Shown: positions 49,728 through 58,945, counted from the stretch's first letter. The stretch is DNA of 64,000 nucleotides from Caulobacteraceae bacterium UBA3198 (GCA_002363865.1 DEWY01000002.1:124001-188000); one strand, 5' to 3'. Program-made: numbers and translations. Notes: generated from the sequence alone by a model not told the origin.

Positions 49728-51898
49728 CCTACGACCTGGCGCGCGCGCCGGACCTTTCGGCCTTCCTACGCAAGGACAAGGATGGGTCCGCCCATCTGGA
49801 GCTGCTGGTCAAGGGCGCCCGGTGCGCCGCCTGCATGTCCAAGATCGAGTCCGCGGTGGCAAGCCTGCCCGACGTGTCCATGGCCCGGCTGAACCTCACC
49901 GAGGGCCGGCTGGCCGTGCGTTTCGCCTCGCCCCGTGGGGACACCGCCCGGGTGGTCGCGACCCTGGACAAGCTGGGCTATCCCGCCACGCCATTCGATC
50001 CGGCCAAGGCCGCCGAGGCCCACGACCAGGAGAGCCGCCGGCTGATCCTCGCCCTTGCCGTGGCCGGCTTCGGCGCCGGCAACGCCATGATGTTCTCCGT
50101 GCCTGTATGGGCGGGTCTGTTTGGCCAGGAACTGGGCCCGGCCACCCGCAGCATCATGCTGTGGCTCTCGGCCATCGTCGCCACGCCCTGCGCCATCTAT
50201 GCCGGCCTCCCCTTCTTCGAGTCCGCATGGCGGTCGCTGAAGGCAGGCAAGGCCAATATGGACGTGCCGATCTCGGTCGGCGTCATCCTGACCCTGTTCA
50301 TCAGCTTCGTTGAGACCTTCCTCAATGGCCGCGACGCCTATTTCGACGCCGCGGTCTCCCTGCTCTTCCTGCTGCTCATCGGCCGCTGGCTCGACCATCG
50401 CCTTAGGGCCCGCGCCCGCAGCGCCGCGGCCGACCTCCTGGCGCTCCAGGCGCCGGCCGCCACCGTGCTGGGGCAGGATGGCCTTGAGCGGATCAAGCCG
50501 CTCAGCGACGTCGCCGTCGGCGAGCGGATCCTGGTCCGTCCCGGCGAGCGCATTCCCGTCGACGGCTTCATCGAGGACGGGGTGTCTGAGCTCGACAACG
50601 CCCTGCTGACCGGCGAGACGGCGCCGGTGGACGTGCGTCCCGGCGACACCTGCCGCGCTGGCGCGGTGAACCTCACGGGCCAGCTGCGCATCCTGGCCAT
50701 CGCCCGGTCCGAGGATTCCGCAGTGGCGGCCATCGCCCGCCTGGTGGAGGCCGGGGCCCAGACCAAGTCCCTCTATGTCCGCCTCGCCGACAAGGCCGCC
50801 TCGGTCTATGTGCCGGTGATCCATTCGGTGGCCGCCCTGACCTTTTTTGGCGGCCTGGCCTTTGGCCTCGGGCCCCGCGAAGCCCTGCTGCGCGCCGTGG
50901 CCCTGCTCATCATCACCTGCCCCTGCGCGCTCGGCCTGGCGGTGCCGGCCGTCCAGATCACCGCCTCGGCCCGGCTATTCCGCAAGGGCGTGCTGGTGAA
51001 GTCCGGCGCCGCCCTGGAGCGCCTGGCCGAGGTGGACCATGTGGTGTTCGACAAGACCGGCGTCCTGACCGAAGGCCGGCCGCGGTTGATCGAGGCGCCC
51101 GCCGAGGCCCTCGCCCTGGCCGCCCCCCTGGCGCGGGCTTCGGCCCATCCCCTGGCCCGTGCCCTGGCGGCTGAGGCTGGCCCAGGGCCGCGGGCGACCG
51201 ATGTGGTCGAGACTCCAGGCCAAGGCGTCGAAGGCCTGATCGCGGGCCGGCGCGCGCGCCTGGGCCGGGCGAGCTTCGTCGGCCTTGAGGGCGTTCGCGG
51301 CGGGGAGACCGAGCTCTGGTTCGCCTATGAGGGCGAGACCCGGATACCTTTCCGCTTTTCCGACCAGCTGCGCCCCGACGCCGCCCAAACCATCGCGGCG
51401 CTACAGGCCCTGGGCCTGAGCGTGGAGATCCTGTCCGGCGACCTGGAAGGTCCCGTGGCCCGGGCCGCCCAGACGCTCCACATCGATCACTGGCGGTCGG
51501 GACAGACCCCGCAGGACAAGGCCGCCGTTATCGACGCCCTGACCGCCCAGGGCCGCAAGGTGCTAATGGTCGGCGACGGCCTCAACGACACCGCGGCCCT
51601 GGCCAAGGCCCATGCGGCCATGGCGCCGGGCGCAGCCCTCGACGCCAGCCAGAACGCGGCAGATCTCGTGTTCTCGGGCGAGGGGCTTGAGGCTGTGGCT
51701 GACTCCATCGGTGTGGCCCGCGCGGCCCGCAGTCGGGCCCTGGAGAATTTCGGCTTCTCAGCCGTCTACAATCTCGGCGCCATCCCGCTGGCCATGTTCG
51801 GCTTCGTCAATCCGCTGATCGCGGCCTTGGCGATGTCGGGATCTTCCCTGGTGGTGACTCTCAACGCCTTGCGCATGCATGGAGCAGGTAGACGCTGA
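49718..51898 (+). CDS. ccoI: Copper-translocating P-type ATPase CcoI/FixI
   Basis: P1B-type ATPase that exports copper for cbb3 assembly. The 726 residues have an N-terminal metal-binding domain with C36 and C39 (GARCAACMSKIE), eight TM helices, the transport motif CPC (C401, C403, in ITCPCALGLAVP), HP in ASAHPLARALA, and the hinge VGDGLNDTAAL. The phosphorylation motif reads D445-KTGVLTEG, with Val where nearly all P-type ATPases have Thr. The TGE loop (LLTGETAPVD) is intact, so the protein is probably functional. Overlaps ccoS by one base. Confidence 0.95.
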   Translation: MALTYDLARAPDLSAFLRKDKDGSAHLELLVKGARCAACMSKIESAVASLPDVSMARLNLTEGRLAVRFASPRGDTARVVATLDKLGYPATPFDPAKAAEAHDQESRRLILALAVAGFGAGNAMMFSVPVWAGLFGQELGPATRSIMLWLSAIVATPCAIYAGLPFFESAWRSLKAGKANMDVPISVGVILTLFISFVETFLNGRDAYFDAAVSLLFLLLIGRWLDHRLRARARSAAADLLALQAPAATVLGQDGLERIKPLSDVAVGERILVRPGERIPVDGFIEDGVSELDNALLTGETAPVDVRPGDTCRAGAVNLTGQLRILAIARSEDSAVAAIARLVEAGAQTKSLYVRLADKAASVYVPVIHSVAALTFFGGLAFGLGPREALLRAVALLIITCPCALGLAVPAVQITASARLFRKGVLVKSGAALERLAEVDHVVFDKTGVLTEGRPRLIEAPAEALALAAPLARASAHPLARALAAEAGPGPRATDVVETPGQGVEGLIAGRRARLGRASFVGLEGVRGGETELWFAYEGETRIPFRFSDQLRPDAAQTIAALQALGLSVEILSGDLEGPVARAAQTLHIDHWRSGQTPQDKAAVIDALTAQGRKVLMVGDGLNDTAALAKAHAAMAPGAALDASQNAADLVFSGEGLEAVADSIGVARAARSRALENFGFSAVYNLGAIPLAMFGFVNPLIAALAMSGSSLVVTLNALRMHGAGRR

Positions 51899-52053
51899 TG
51901 GGCATCATCCTCATCCTCGCCCCGATTTCGATGGCCCTGGGACTGGCGGGCCTGGGGGCCTTTTGGTGGACTCTGCGCAGCGGTCAGTACGACGACCCCG
52001 CCGGCGACGCCGCCCGCATCCTGATGGACGATTCCGACAACCGGATCGGCTGA
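51898..52053 (+). CDS. ccoS: Cbb3 oxidase maturation protein CcoS/FixS
   Basis: A 51-residue single-TM protein: MGIILILAPISMALGLAGLG then AFWWTLRSGQYDDPAGDAAR. The LxxxxxxFxWxxxxGQYDDxxGDAxRIL pattern is the CcoS signature. CcoS is required for cofactor insertion into CcoN. The ATG overlaps the ccoI stop (TGATG) and its own stop is immediately followed by the convergent nrsF stop. Confidence 0.9.
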   Translation: MGIILILAPISMALGLAGLGAFWWTLRSGQYDDPAGDAARILMDDSDNRIG

Positions 52054-52695
52054 TCACCAGCGCAGGAAACGGGCGCCCAGGGCGGCGCCCATGACGGCCG
52101 TCGCCAGCACGCCCAGGCCATACCAGACCACCAGGAAACTGACGGCCGACTCCGCGCAGTGCAGCCCATAGGCCGTGGCTGACAGCCCACCGGCCAGCAG
52201 CCCGACGGCGGCGCCCGCTGCGCCCGGACGCAAGGGGGCGAGCCGGCGCGCGGCCGCCAGGGCAGGCCCCAGGACCAGCAGGCCCAGACCCAGGATCACC
52301 AGCGGACAGCTGACCGCCGAATGCCCCATCAGTTGCGCGGCCCGCGCGCTGGGGGGCGTCATGGCGAGCTCAACAGCCATCGCCGCCCCCCCGCCCCCGA
52401 TGAGCAGGATGAGCGCCAGGAGGGGTCGCCTGGCGCTGACCCCCGGCTGACCCAGGCGTCGCGTCAGCCAGAGCCCGGCGGCGGCCAGGGTCAGCGTGAA
52501 ACCGGCCTTGCCCATGAACGAGGCCAGTCCTGGCCCCTCGCTCAGATCTGGCCGTGGCCCCATGGCGACGACCGTCAGCACGGCGGCGACCAGGGCGCCG
52601 GCCCCGCTCCACAGGACGAGGCGTCCGGCGAGCCGGCCTGGCCCCGGAAAGCCGGGCTCCAGGGCCAGGGCGGCGATCAGGTCGTCAGTCTTCAT
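52054..52695 (-). CDS. nrsF: NrsF-like anti-sigma factor (DUF1109)
   Basis: A 213-residue inner membrane protein with six TM helices, of the DUF1109 family that holds ECF sigma factors such as SigF at the membrane. MKTDDLIAALALEP opens the N-terminal sigma-binding helix. The two cysteines of the family are present as C130 (HSAVSCPLVI) and C180 (YGLHCAESAV). In Caulobacter NrsF, two such cysteines are needed to sense chromium and cadmium. Its start overlaps the end of the sigma gene by 11 bases. Confidence 0.88.
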   Translation of the reverse strand: MKTDDLIAALALEPGFPGPGRLAGRLVLWSGAGALVAAVLTVVAMGPRPDLSEGPGLASFMGKAGFTLTLAAAGLWLTRRLGQPGVSARRPLLALILLIGGGGAAMAVELAMTPPSARAAQLMGHSAVSCPLVILGLGLLVLGPALAAARRLAPLRPGAAGAAVGLLAGGLSATAYGLHCAESAVSFLVVWYGLGVLATAVMGAALGARFLRW

Positions 52696-53224
52696 CGGCG
52701 GCCACGCTGGCGGACAGGGACTTCATGGAGCGATGCAGGGCGACCTTGGCCGCACCCTCGCTATAGCCATGGAGGGGCGCGGCCTCAGCGATGGTCATGC
52801 CGCGCAGGCGCACATCCTCCAGCAGACCCCTTTGTCGCGCCGGCAGTCTGGACAACAGCCGCTGCAGGTCGACCCGGGTCGCGCCGACCTCGGTGTCGGC
52901 CTGATCCAGGAGGACGCCGGCCTCCTCCAGGGGGACATGACGCCGGACGCCGCGGCGTCGGAAGTGGTCGATCAGCTTGTAGCGCGCGATCCCATAGACC
53001 CAGGGGGCGAAGGGCAGGGCCGGATCATAGGTGGCGCGCTTGGTATGGATCGCGATCAGGGTTTCCTGCACCAGGTCCTCCGCGTCCGATGGGTCGGGCG
53101 AGCGCCGGATGAAATAGGCCCGCAGTCGCGGGGCCAGCAGGGAGAGCAACTGCCCATAGGCCGCGCCATCCCCCCGGAGGCTCCGCGCAATGAGGCTCTG
53201 GATCTGCAGATCGATGTCTTCCAC
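52685..53224 (-). CDS. sigF: ECF sigma factor, SigF-like
   Basis: A 179-residue sigma factor with region 2 (YFIRRSPDPSDAEDLVQETL and YDPALPFAPWVYGIARYKLI) and region 4 (RLPARQRGLLEDVRLRGMTI, EGAAKVALHRSMKSL). GTG 53222-53224 begins the protein. The GTAACC-N16-CGAA element just upstream indicates that the sigma factor transcribes its own operon when released from NrsF. In Caulobacter this pair controls a small heavy-metal and oxidative stress regulon. Confidence 0.88.
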   Translation of the reverse strand: MEDIDLQIQSLIARSLRGDGAAYGQLLSLLAPRLRAYFIRRSPDPSDAEDLVQETLIAIHTKRATYDPALPFAPWVYGIARYKLIDHFRRRGVRRHVPLEEAGVLLDQADTEVGATRVDLQRLLSRLPARQRGLLEDVRLRGMTIAEAAPLHGYSEGAAKVALHRSMKSLSASVAADED

Positions 53225-53240
53225 GCCATTCGACCCCAGG

Positions 53241-53266
53241 TTCGCATTCCCGCCCCCCAGGGTTAC
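53241..53266 (-). promoter_or_regulatory. SigF-type autoregulatory promoter
   Basis: On the minus strand GTAACC (53261-53266), 16 bases, then CGAA (53241-53244) reproduce exactly the -35/-10 pattern reported for SigF-dependent promoters in Caulobacter (from memory). The start of sigF lies only 16 bases after the CGAA, so the leader would be about ten bases or less. Confidence 0.75.
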
Positions 53267-53400
53267 ACAAACCCCTGGACCTGGACGACGCCCGATCGGT
53301 TCAGGCCCGTGCAGACTTTCGCCGACCCTTGGATTGCGACCTGGACCCCGGCGGGATCAAGGGTCAAGGTTCGCCATCCATCCGCAAGCTGGAGCCGCCC

Positions 53401-54714
53401 ATGCGTCCCGTCCTCGCCCTCGCCTTCGGCGCCGTCCTGCTCGCAGGTTGCACAGCCGGCTCAGAGGAGCCCTTTGTCGGGTTCGGCTCCGACCCCACCA
53501 TCCCGGCGCCTGAAGATGACCTCCTGCCCCGGGTCAATCCGGCCAAGGCGGTGGGCTGGCCGCAGGGCGCCGCGCCTGTTGCCCCAGCCGGTTTCGTGGT
53601 CACCCGCTTCGCCGGCGATCTCAGCCATCCCCGATGGCTGCTGGTTCTGCCCAATGGCGACGTGCTGGTGTCAGAGGCCAGCTCCGAGCCCAAGCGCCCC
53701 GAAGGGCTGATGGACCGCATCGCCCAGCGGATTCAGGCCTATGCCGGCGCCCTGAAGCCCAGCCCCAACCGTATCATGCTGTTGCGGGACGCCGACGGCG
53801 ACGGACTTGCCGAGATCCGGGAGGTGTTCGCCTCGGGCTTGAACCGGCCCCAGGGCATGGCCCTGGTGGGCGACACCCTCTACATCGCCAATACCGACGC
53901 CCTGGTGGCCACCTCCTATCGCGACGGCCAGATGCGGATGGAGGGGATTCCGGAGAAGGTCGTCGACCTGCCCGCCGGCCCGATCAATCACCACTGGGTG
54001 AAGAACGTCATCGCCTCTCCCGACGGACAGCGGCTGTTCGTCACCTCCGGCTCCAATTCGAACATCGCCGAGAACGGCCTGGCCGCCGAAGAGAACCGCG
54101 CCGCGATCCTGGAGGTTGATCCGGCCGCCAAGACCCTGCGCCTCTATGCGTCAGGCCTGCGCAATCCGAACGGCATGGCCTACGAGCCGGTGACCGGCGC
54201 CCTTTGGACCGCGGTGAACGAACGCGACATGCTGGGCGACGATCTGGTCCCCGACTACATGACGCGGGTGCAGGACGGCGGCTTCTACGGCTGGCCCTAC
54301 TCGTATTTCGGCGACACGGTGGACACGCGGGTCGAACCCCAGCGCCCGGACCTGGTGGCCGAGTCGATCCGGCCAGACTATGCGCTTGGCCCGCATACCG
54401 CGTCCCTCGGCCTGACCTTCTACACCGCCCAGGCCTTCCCCGAGCGATACAAGGGCGGCGTCTTCGTGGGGCAGCACGGCTCCTGGAACCGCGAGCCCCT
54501 CAGTGGCTACCGAGTGGTCTATATCCCGTTTGTCGGCGGCCTGCCCCAGGGAGAGCCCGAAGCCTTCCTGACCGGCTTCCTCAACGACCGGGACCAGGCC
54601 ATGGGGCGACCGGTGGACGTCGCCGTCGACGCTCGCGGCGCCCTGCTGGTCACCGATGACGCCGGCGGCGCTGTTTGGCGGGTGGCGCCCGCAGGTCAGG
54701 CCGCGGAGCGGTAG
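53401..54714 (+). CDS. Sorbosone dehydrogenase-like (PQQ-type six-blade propeller) lipoprotein
   Basis: A 437-residue exported lipoprotein (MRPVLALAFGAVLLAGCTAG, lipobox LAGC) with a soluble glucose/sorbosone dehydrogenase beta-propeller. Motifs include RWLLVLPNGDVLVSEASSEP, NRPQGMALVGDTLYIANTDA, INHHWVKNVIASPDGQRLFV, SGLRNPNGMAYEPVTGALW and GQHGSWNREPLSGYRVVYIP. It probably oxidises a sugar or aldose in the periplasm using PQQ, passing electrons to the respiratory chain. ATG 53401 is chosen for the signal sequence. Its end overlaps the convergent chemoreceptor gene by 19 bases. No SigF-type promoter was seen on its strand. Confidence 0.85.
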   Translation: MRPVLALAFGAVLLAGCTAGSEEPFVGFGSDPTIPAPEDDLLPRVNPAKAVGWPQGAAPVAPAGFVVTRFAGDLSHPRWLLVLPNGDVLVSEASSEPKRPEGLMDRIAQRIQAYAGALKPSPNRIMLLRDADGDGLAEIREVFASGLNRPQGMALVGDTLYIANTDALVATSYRDGQMRMEGIPEKVVDLPAGPINHHWVKNVIASPDGQRLFVTSGSNSNIAENGLAAEENRAAILEVDPAAKTLRLYASGLRNPNGMAYEPVTGALWTAVNERDMLGDDLVPDYMTRVQDGGFYGWPYSYFGDTVDTRVEPQRPDLVAESIRPDYALGPHTASLGLTFYTAQAFPERYKGGVFVGQHGSWNREPLSGYRVVYIPFVGGLPQGEPEAFLTGFLNDRDQAMGRPVDVAVDARGALLVTDDAGGAVWRVAPAGQAAER

Positions 54715-56198
54715 CGCCCGGCGCCGCCAGCGGTCTCGATCACGAAGCGACCCACCAACCCGTTCAGCTGGTCGGTTTCCTTGCGCAACGAATGAGCGGC
54801 GGCGGTGGCCTCCTCCACCATGGCGGCGTTCTGCTGGGTCACGTGGTCCATCTGATTGACGGCGGCGTTGACCTCGCCAAGCGCCCGGGCCTGCTCCTCG
54901 GCGGAGCCGGCGATTTCGGCGACGCTGCGGTCGATCTCCACCACCCGTTCAACGATGCGGCGCAGGGCGTCGCCCGTCTCGCCCACCAGGTTGACGCCCG
55001 ACTCCACCTGCGCCGCGCTCTGAGTGATCAGGTTGCGGATCTGTTTGGCCGCCTCTGACGATCTCTGAGCCAGGGCTCGGACCTCCGAGGCGACCACCGC
55101 GAAGCCGCGGCCCGCCTCACCCGCCCGGGCGGCCTCGACACCGGCGTTCAGGGCCAAAAGGTTGGTCTGGAAAGCGATCTCGTCGATCACGCCAATGATC
55201 TGACCAATCTCCTTGGACGAGACGTCGATCTCGCCCATGGCGGCCACGGCGCGGTCGACGACCTCGCCTGAGTGAACGGCTTCGCCCTTCGCGGCGCCGA
55301 CCATGCCGGAGGCCTCCCGGGCGCCGCTGGCGGCCTTTCGGACGCTCTCGGTCAACTGATGCAGGGCTGCGGCGGTCTCTTCCAGACTGGCCGCCTGCTG
55401 CTCTGTGCGTCGGGACAGGTCGTCTGAGGCCATGCCGATCTCGTCGGCGCCGGAGCGGATGCCGCCCGAAGACTCCGACACAAGCCGCATGGCGTCATAG
55501 AGCTTGGTGACCGCGGCGTTGAAGTCGTCCTTCATGCCGGAAAACTGAGGGGCCAGGGGGGCGTCGAGCCGGCTCGTCAGGTCGCCCTCGGCCAGTTTGC
55601 GCAGCGCCGAGGTCAGGGCGCCCATCGCGGCGGCCTGCTGCTCCTCGGCCTGCAGCCTTGCGGCCTCGGCCTTCACCCGCTCCGCCTCCAGCGCCTCCAG
55701 ATAGATGGAGATCGCCAGGTCCATGTCGAGCAGGGTGGCCTTGACGAGGACGGCGACGGTTTCCGAGGCGTCCGCCGCCTTGGTCCGTCGCGTCAGGGTT
55801 GGCCAGTGCTTGGCCACTGCGGCGTGGATCAGCTGTTCCAGAACCAGAGCGTAGCCGCCGATGTACCACTGGGGCTCCAAGCCAAGACGGGCATGGGTCT
55901 CGCCAATGGTCCGTACGCCCTTGGCGTACTCCTCACCGAACTGACCCTCGGTGATAATGCGCCAGTGGTCGGCCTGACGGCTCTGGGCGCCGGCCATGTG
56001 GCCGTCATTCTTGAAGAACCTCTGGACCGAAGGCGTCTTCCGGATCTCTCCGTAGAAGACGTCGAGGGCCGGGCCGATGGCTTGGGCGACAAACCCCCGC
56101 AATCCCCGGAGCCGCTCGACGGCGGCGGGGTCAAGGCCAATGAAATCAAGCCGCTCTTGCACTTGTGATGACTGAGCCATTGGGGTTCCGACCGCCAT
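54696..56198 (-). CDS. Globin-coupled methyl-accepting chemotaxis protein (HemAT-like)
   Basis: A cytosolic aerotaxis receptor of 500 residues. The N-terminal protoglobin domain (about 12-165) has the proximal haem histidine H102 in GETHARLGLEPQWYIGGYAL, the hallmark of globin-coupled sensors. A coiled-coil/HAMP-like linker (GDLTSRLDAPLAPQFSGMKD) leads to an MCP signalling domain whose hairpin tip reads EIAFQTNLLALNAGVEAARAGEAG. No TM helices are present. ATG 56196-56198 follows GGAG with an 8-base spacer. Oxygen sensing fits the nearby cbb3 oxidase operon. Confidence 0.93.
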   Translation of the reverse strand: MAVGTPMAQSSQVQERLDFIGLDPAAVERLRGLRGFVAQAIGPALDVFYGEIRKTPSVQRFFKNDGHMAGAQSRQADHWRIITEGQFGEEYAKGVRTIGETHARLGLEPQWYIGGYALVLEQLIHAAVAKHWPTLTRRTKAADASETVAVLVKATLLDMDLAISIYLEALEAERVKAEAARLQAEEQQAAAMGALTSALRKLAEGDLTSRLDAPLAPQFSGMKDDFNAAVTKLYDAMRLVSESSGGIRSGADEIGMASDDLSRRTEQQAASLEETAAALHQLTESVRKAASGAREASGMVGAAKGEAVHSGEVVDRAVAAMGEIDVSSKEIGQIIGVIDEIAFQTNLLALNAGVEAARAGEAGRGFAVVASEVRALAQRSSEAAKQIRNLITQSAAQVESGVNLVGETGDALRRIVERVVEIDRSVAEIAGSAEEQARALGEVNAAVNQMDHVTQQNAAMVEEATAAAHSLRKETDQLNGLVGRFVIETAGGAGRYRSAA

Positions 56199-56427
56199 TT
56201 TTCTTCTCCAGCCGCCTGATCACAGGGCCGATGAGCAAGCCAGTTGATGGGCGAACGCGGCTAATGACCTCTTAATGTGGCCCGAGGGCTGAGGCTTGTT
56301 TGGAAGTGGCGGATTGCCGCAGGGTTTTACGCGACAGCCAGCCCATGGGGATCGGCGCGATCACCTTGAGACAGAGAGCTTCGCCTGCGCCGGCGCCGGC
56401 GCCGGCCTCAGACGATCTCCCTTCTGA

Positions 56428-58470
56428 CTAACCGAACGTCTTGCGCAGTCGAACAAAGACCGCGCGTCCATACTCCAGGTCCCGGACATCCACATAGGCG
56501 AGCCGGCCCTCGGACCGCGGCCCCACATAGACCTCGCGAATTCGCTGCACGTTGCGCTCGCCGAGATTCTGCAATTCCAGCCGCAGGATGATGTCGCGCC
56601 GTGGCTTGTACTCAGCAAAGACGACGACCCAGGTCCCGACCTTTCGGGTCTCGACCTCGCTCAGCCGGAAATGGCGCTCACGATAGCCGCCCAGGACATC
56701 CACGCCCCAGTTGGTCCGCAAGGTCGGCAGATCCTGGGTGAAGTGCGCCTCCCATTCGACGGGACGCAGGCCAGAGATTTCCCGCCCCTGCCCGGTGAGG
56801 GGATCATTGACCTCGGAGTCCCGCCAGCTCGCTTGTCCCTTCAACTGGCCGCCGCGGACGCCGACGCGATCAAGGGGCAGTGTCAGGTTGAGGATCGCCT
56901 CGCGCCGACTTCCATCGCCGAGATTGCCCGGGGCGTCGGCCACGGCGACCCCGCCGACAAAGACCGGCGCCCGATCAATGACGTCAGCCAGGTCGGAAGC
57001 CCGCCATGTGGCCACCAGGACCGCGCCGCTCTCAAACCGCTGCTCGAAGGCCGCCTCGCTGACCCAGGCCTGCTGCGGGCGCAGGTCCGGATTGCCGGCC
57101 AGAACCGCGCCGGTGCTCACCGCCGAGGACGAGGCGACAAAGTCGTCGAAGTTGAGCTGGCCGACCTCCCGCTCCAGCCGCAGCCGGACCTGGCGCCCGC
57201 CCCCCGCCGACCAGGCCAGCGACAGGCGCGGCTTGGTGAAGGCCAGGGACTTCTCCAGGTTAACATCGCCGCTTGAGGCGATGGAGGATGTCTCGTGACG
57301 CAGCCCAGCTTCCAGGGTCAGCCCAGGCCGACCCCGCCAGGTGAGCGTGCCGAACGCCTCGCTCCGGGTCTCTTCCACCTCCACCTGGGCGGCTGGCAGG
57401 GCGACGGCGCGGCCATTGAGGGTGAAGGCCGTCTGGCTCTCCAGGCGATTGAGCGCCCCTTCTCCGCCGAGTTCAAGGTTCAGGGCCGGGCTGAGGGTTC
57501 GCCGGAGGGTCAGGCGGCCTACGGTCTCGGTGACCGCCTTGTCGAGATCGAAGTCCCGGCGCAGCCCGGGCGCCTCGAAGTCGGCCCGGGTCTCCACGTC
57601 GTTCCACTGCTGGAAGGCCACGGCTTCCAGGGTGGTTCGCGGGCCAAGGCCGCGGCTGTAGCGTCCCCCCAGCTCCTGCTGCAGACGCACATTGGTGAAG
57701 TACTCATACTCCCGGCCGCCGCCGGTCAGACGATCGGTGATCTCGCCGCTGGCGGGTGTTCGCATATAGGCGCCGTTCACGCGCAGGCGTCCCCCGCCCA
57801 GGGGCGTCTCCATCGCCCCGGTGGTCCAGGCCCGCAAACCCCCGGCGTCAGCGTCGACGGTCGAGTCGATCACCACCTCGCCATTGGGCCCGAACCGCAG
57901 CCGTCTCCCATCGCCCAGGGTGTCGTCAGGCCCCTTGCCAAAGACCAGGGACGTCTCGAACCGGCGGCCGGCCCACTCGAACTGGCTCTCTGCCCGCAGG
58001 CTGGTGAGCACGCGGCCGTCATTGATGAAATGGGCGGAGGTCATGACCGCGCCCTGGGCGCCCCCGATTCGGGCGCGCACCACATTGGCGATCACCGAAC
58101 GGCCCTGCATGTCGATGCCCGGCGCGCCGCCCCGGATCAGCTCGATCCGCGCCACCGATGAGGCCGGTATGCGCTTGAGCAGCTCATCAAGCGCGTCGTT
58201 CTTGGACACCGGCGGTTGGCCGTCGATCAGAACATTGCCGCCCGACCCGGCCAGACCGCGCACGGTCGCCCCCTTGTCGAAGGCGAAGCCTGGCAGGCGC
58301 AACACCATGTCGTAGGCGGTGTCCGGCGAAGCCTCCGCGAAGGCGCTTGGGGGATAGGCGATCACCCCACGGGCGGCGGCAGGTTGAGCGCTAGCGTCAG
58401 GCTGCGGCGCGGGTTCGGCCTGCGCCACGGCCAGGCTGGCCGCACCAGCGGCCAGAATAATCAGGTTCAC
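56428..58470 (-). CDS. TonB-dependent outer membrane receptor
   Basis: A 680-residue receptor with a signal peptide (MNLIILAAGAASLAVAQAEP) and a plug domain (about 50-140, with VRGLAGSGGNVLIDGQPPVS and ASSVARIELIRGGAPGIDMQ). A 22-strand barrel follows, ending GRAVFVRLRKTFG. It belongs to the group annotated as outer membrane beta-barrel family receptors. A clear TonB box is not obvious; VIAYPPSAF before the plug is a candidate. Starts with GTG (58468-58470) behind GGGGAGG. CTGTC...GACAG (58489-58493/58506-58510) with a T-rich loop lies just upstream. The ligand is unknown. The 229 bases between it and the chemoreceptor (56199-56427) hold a short GCCGGC tandem but no gene. Confidence 0.88.
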   Translation of the reverse strand: MNLIILAAGAASLAVAQAEPAPQPDASAQPAAARGVIAYPPSAFAEASPDTAYDMVLRLPGFAFDKGATVRGLAGSGGNVLIDGQPPVSKNDALDELLKRIPASSVARIELIRGGAPGIDMQGRSVIANVVRARIGGAQGAVMTSAHFINDGRVLTSLRAESQFEWAGRRFETSLVFGKGPDDTLGDGRRLRFGPNGEVVIDSTVDADAGGLRAWTTGAMETPLGGGRLRVNGAYMRTPASGEITDRLTGGGREYEYFTNVRLQQELGGRYSRGLGPRTTLEAVAFQQWNDVETRADFEAPGLRRDFDLDKAVTETVGRLTLRRTLSPALNLELGGEGALNRLESQTAFTLNGRAVALPAAQVEVEETRSEAFGTLTWRGRPGLTLEAGLRHETSSIASSGDVNLEKSLAFTKPRLSLAWSAGGGRQVRLRLEREVGQLNFDDFVASSSAVSTGAVLAGNPDLRPQQAWVSEAAFEQRFESGAVLVATWRASDLADVIDRAPVFVGGVAVADAPGNLGDGSRREAILNLTLPLDRVGVRGGQLKGQASWRDSEVNDPLTGQGREISGLRPVEWEAHFTQDLPTLRTNWGVDVLGGYRERHFRLSEVETRKVGTWVVVFAEYKPRRDIILRLELQNLGERNVQRIREVYVGPRSEGRLAYVDVRDLEYGRAVFVRLRKTFG

Positions 58471-58586
58471 GACGCCCCTCCCCCGGAACTGTCTTTTCGT
58501 TTTTTGACAGCTTGGAGGGAAACGGACGGCGCGACCAGAGGGGCTAAGGGCTGGACGCCTGAAGCGCGCCTGAACTGTCTGTCGGT

Positions 58587-58844
58587 CTAGGTCTCGATTT
58601 CGAAGTAGGCTCGCTCGCCGCCCTCGGTGTGGGCGACCATCAGAATGCGGAGATCAGAGCCCTCGGCCAGCTTGAGGGTCAGGCGGCCATGGCGAAAGGC
58701 GTCGCGCATGAGGTCGGGCGCGCCGATCAGTTCGCCCTTTCCGACCTTCATCTTCTCGTCGCTCTGAATCTCGTATCCCACCTTCTCGATCACGCCGGCG
58801 TACATCAGCACACCATCATCAGCACTGGTTCGGGAAAGCTTCAT
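58587..58844 (-). CDS. Small conserved-looking protein of unknown function
   Basis: An 85-residue soluble protein (MKLSRTSADDGVLMYAGVIE...). It has alternating strands and a basic middle (MKVGKGELIGAPDLMRDAFR) and ends ILMVAHTEGGERAYFEIET. GC-rich codon use typical of the genome, a start ATG with purine-rich leader, and its own space between two genes support coding. No domain was recognised; the size and beta-rich pattern would suit a small regulatory or PilZ-like fold, but the PilZ RxxxR motif is absent. Confidence 0.6.
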   Translation of the reverse strand: MKLSRTSADDGVLMYAGVIEKVGYEIQSDEKMKVGKGELIGAPDLMRDAFRHGRLTLKLAEGSDLRILMVAHTEGGERAYFEIET

Positions 58845-58945
58845 GGGGACTCCGGGCCTTGCGGCGCCCCAGCCGGATCTGACGGGGACGGCTGTTAGCC
58901 AGACTTAACGCCCGGCCAGGCTCACGGTTCCGCTTGATCTGCGCC

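Noticed and set aside
56390..56405. GCCGGC tandem repeat downstream of the TonB-dependent receptor gene
   Set aside because: Only about three short units in a GC-rich gap; too small to support a functional claim.
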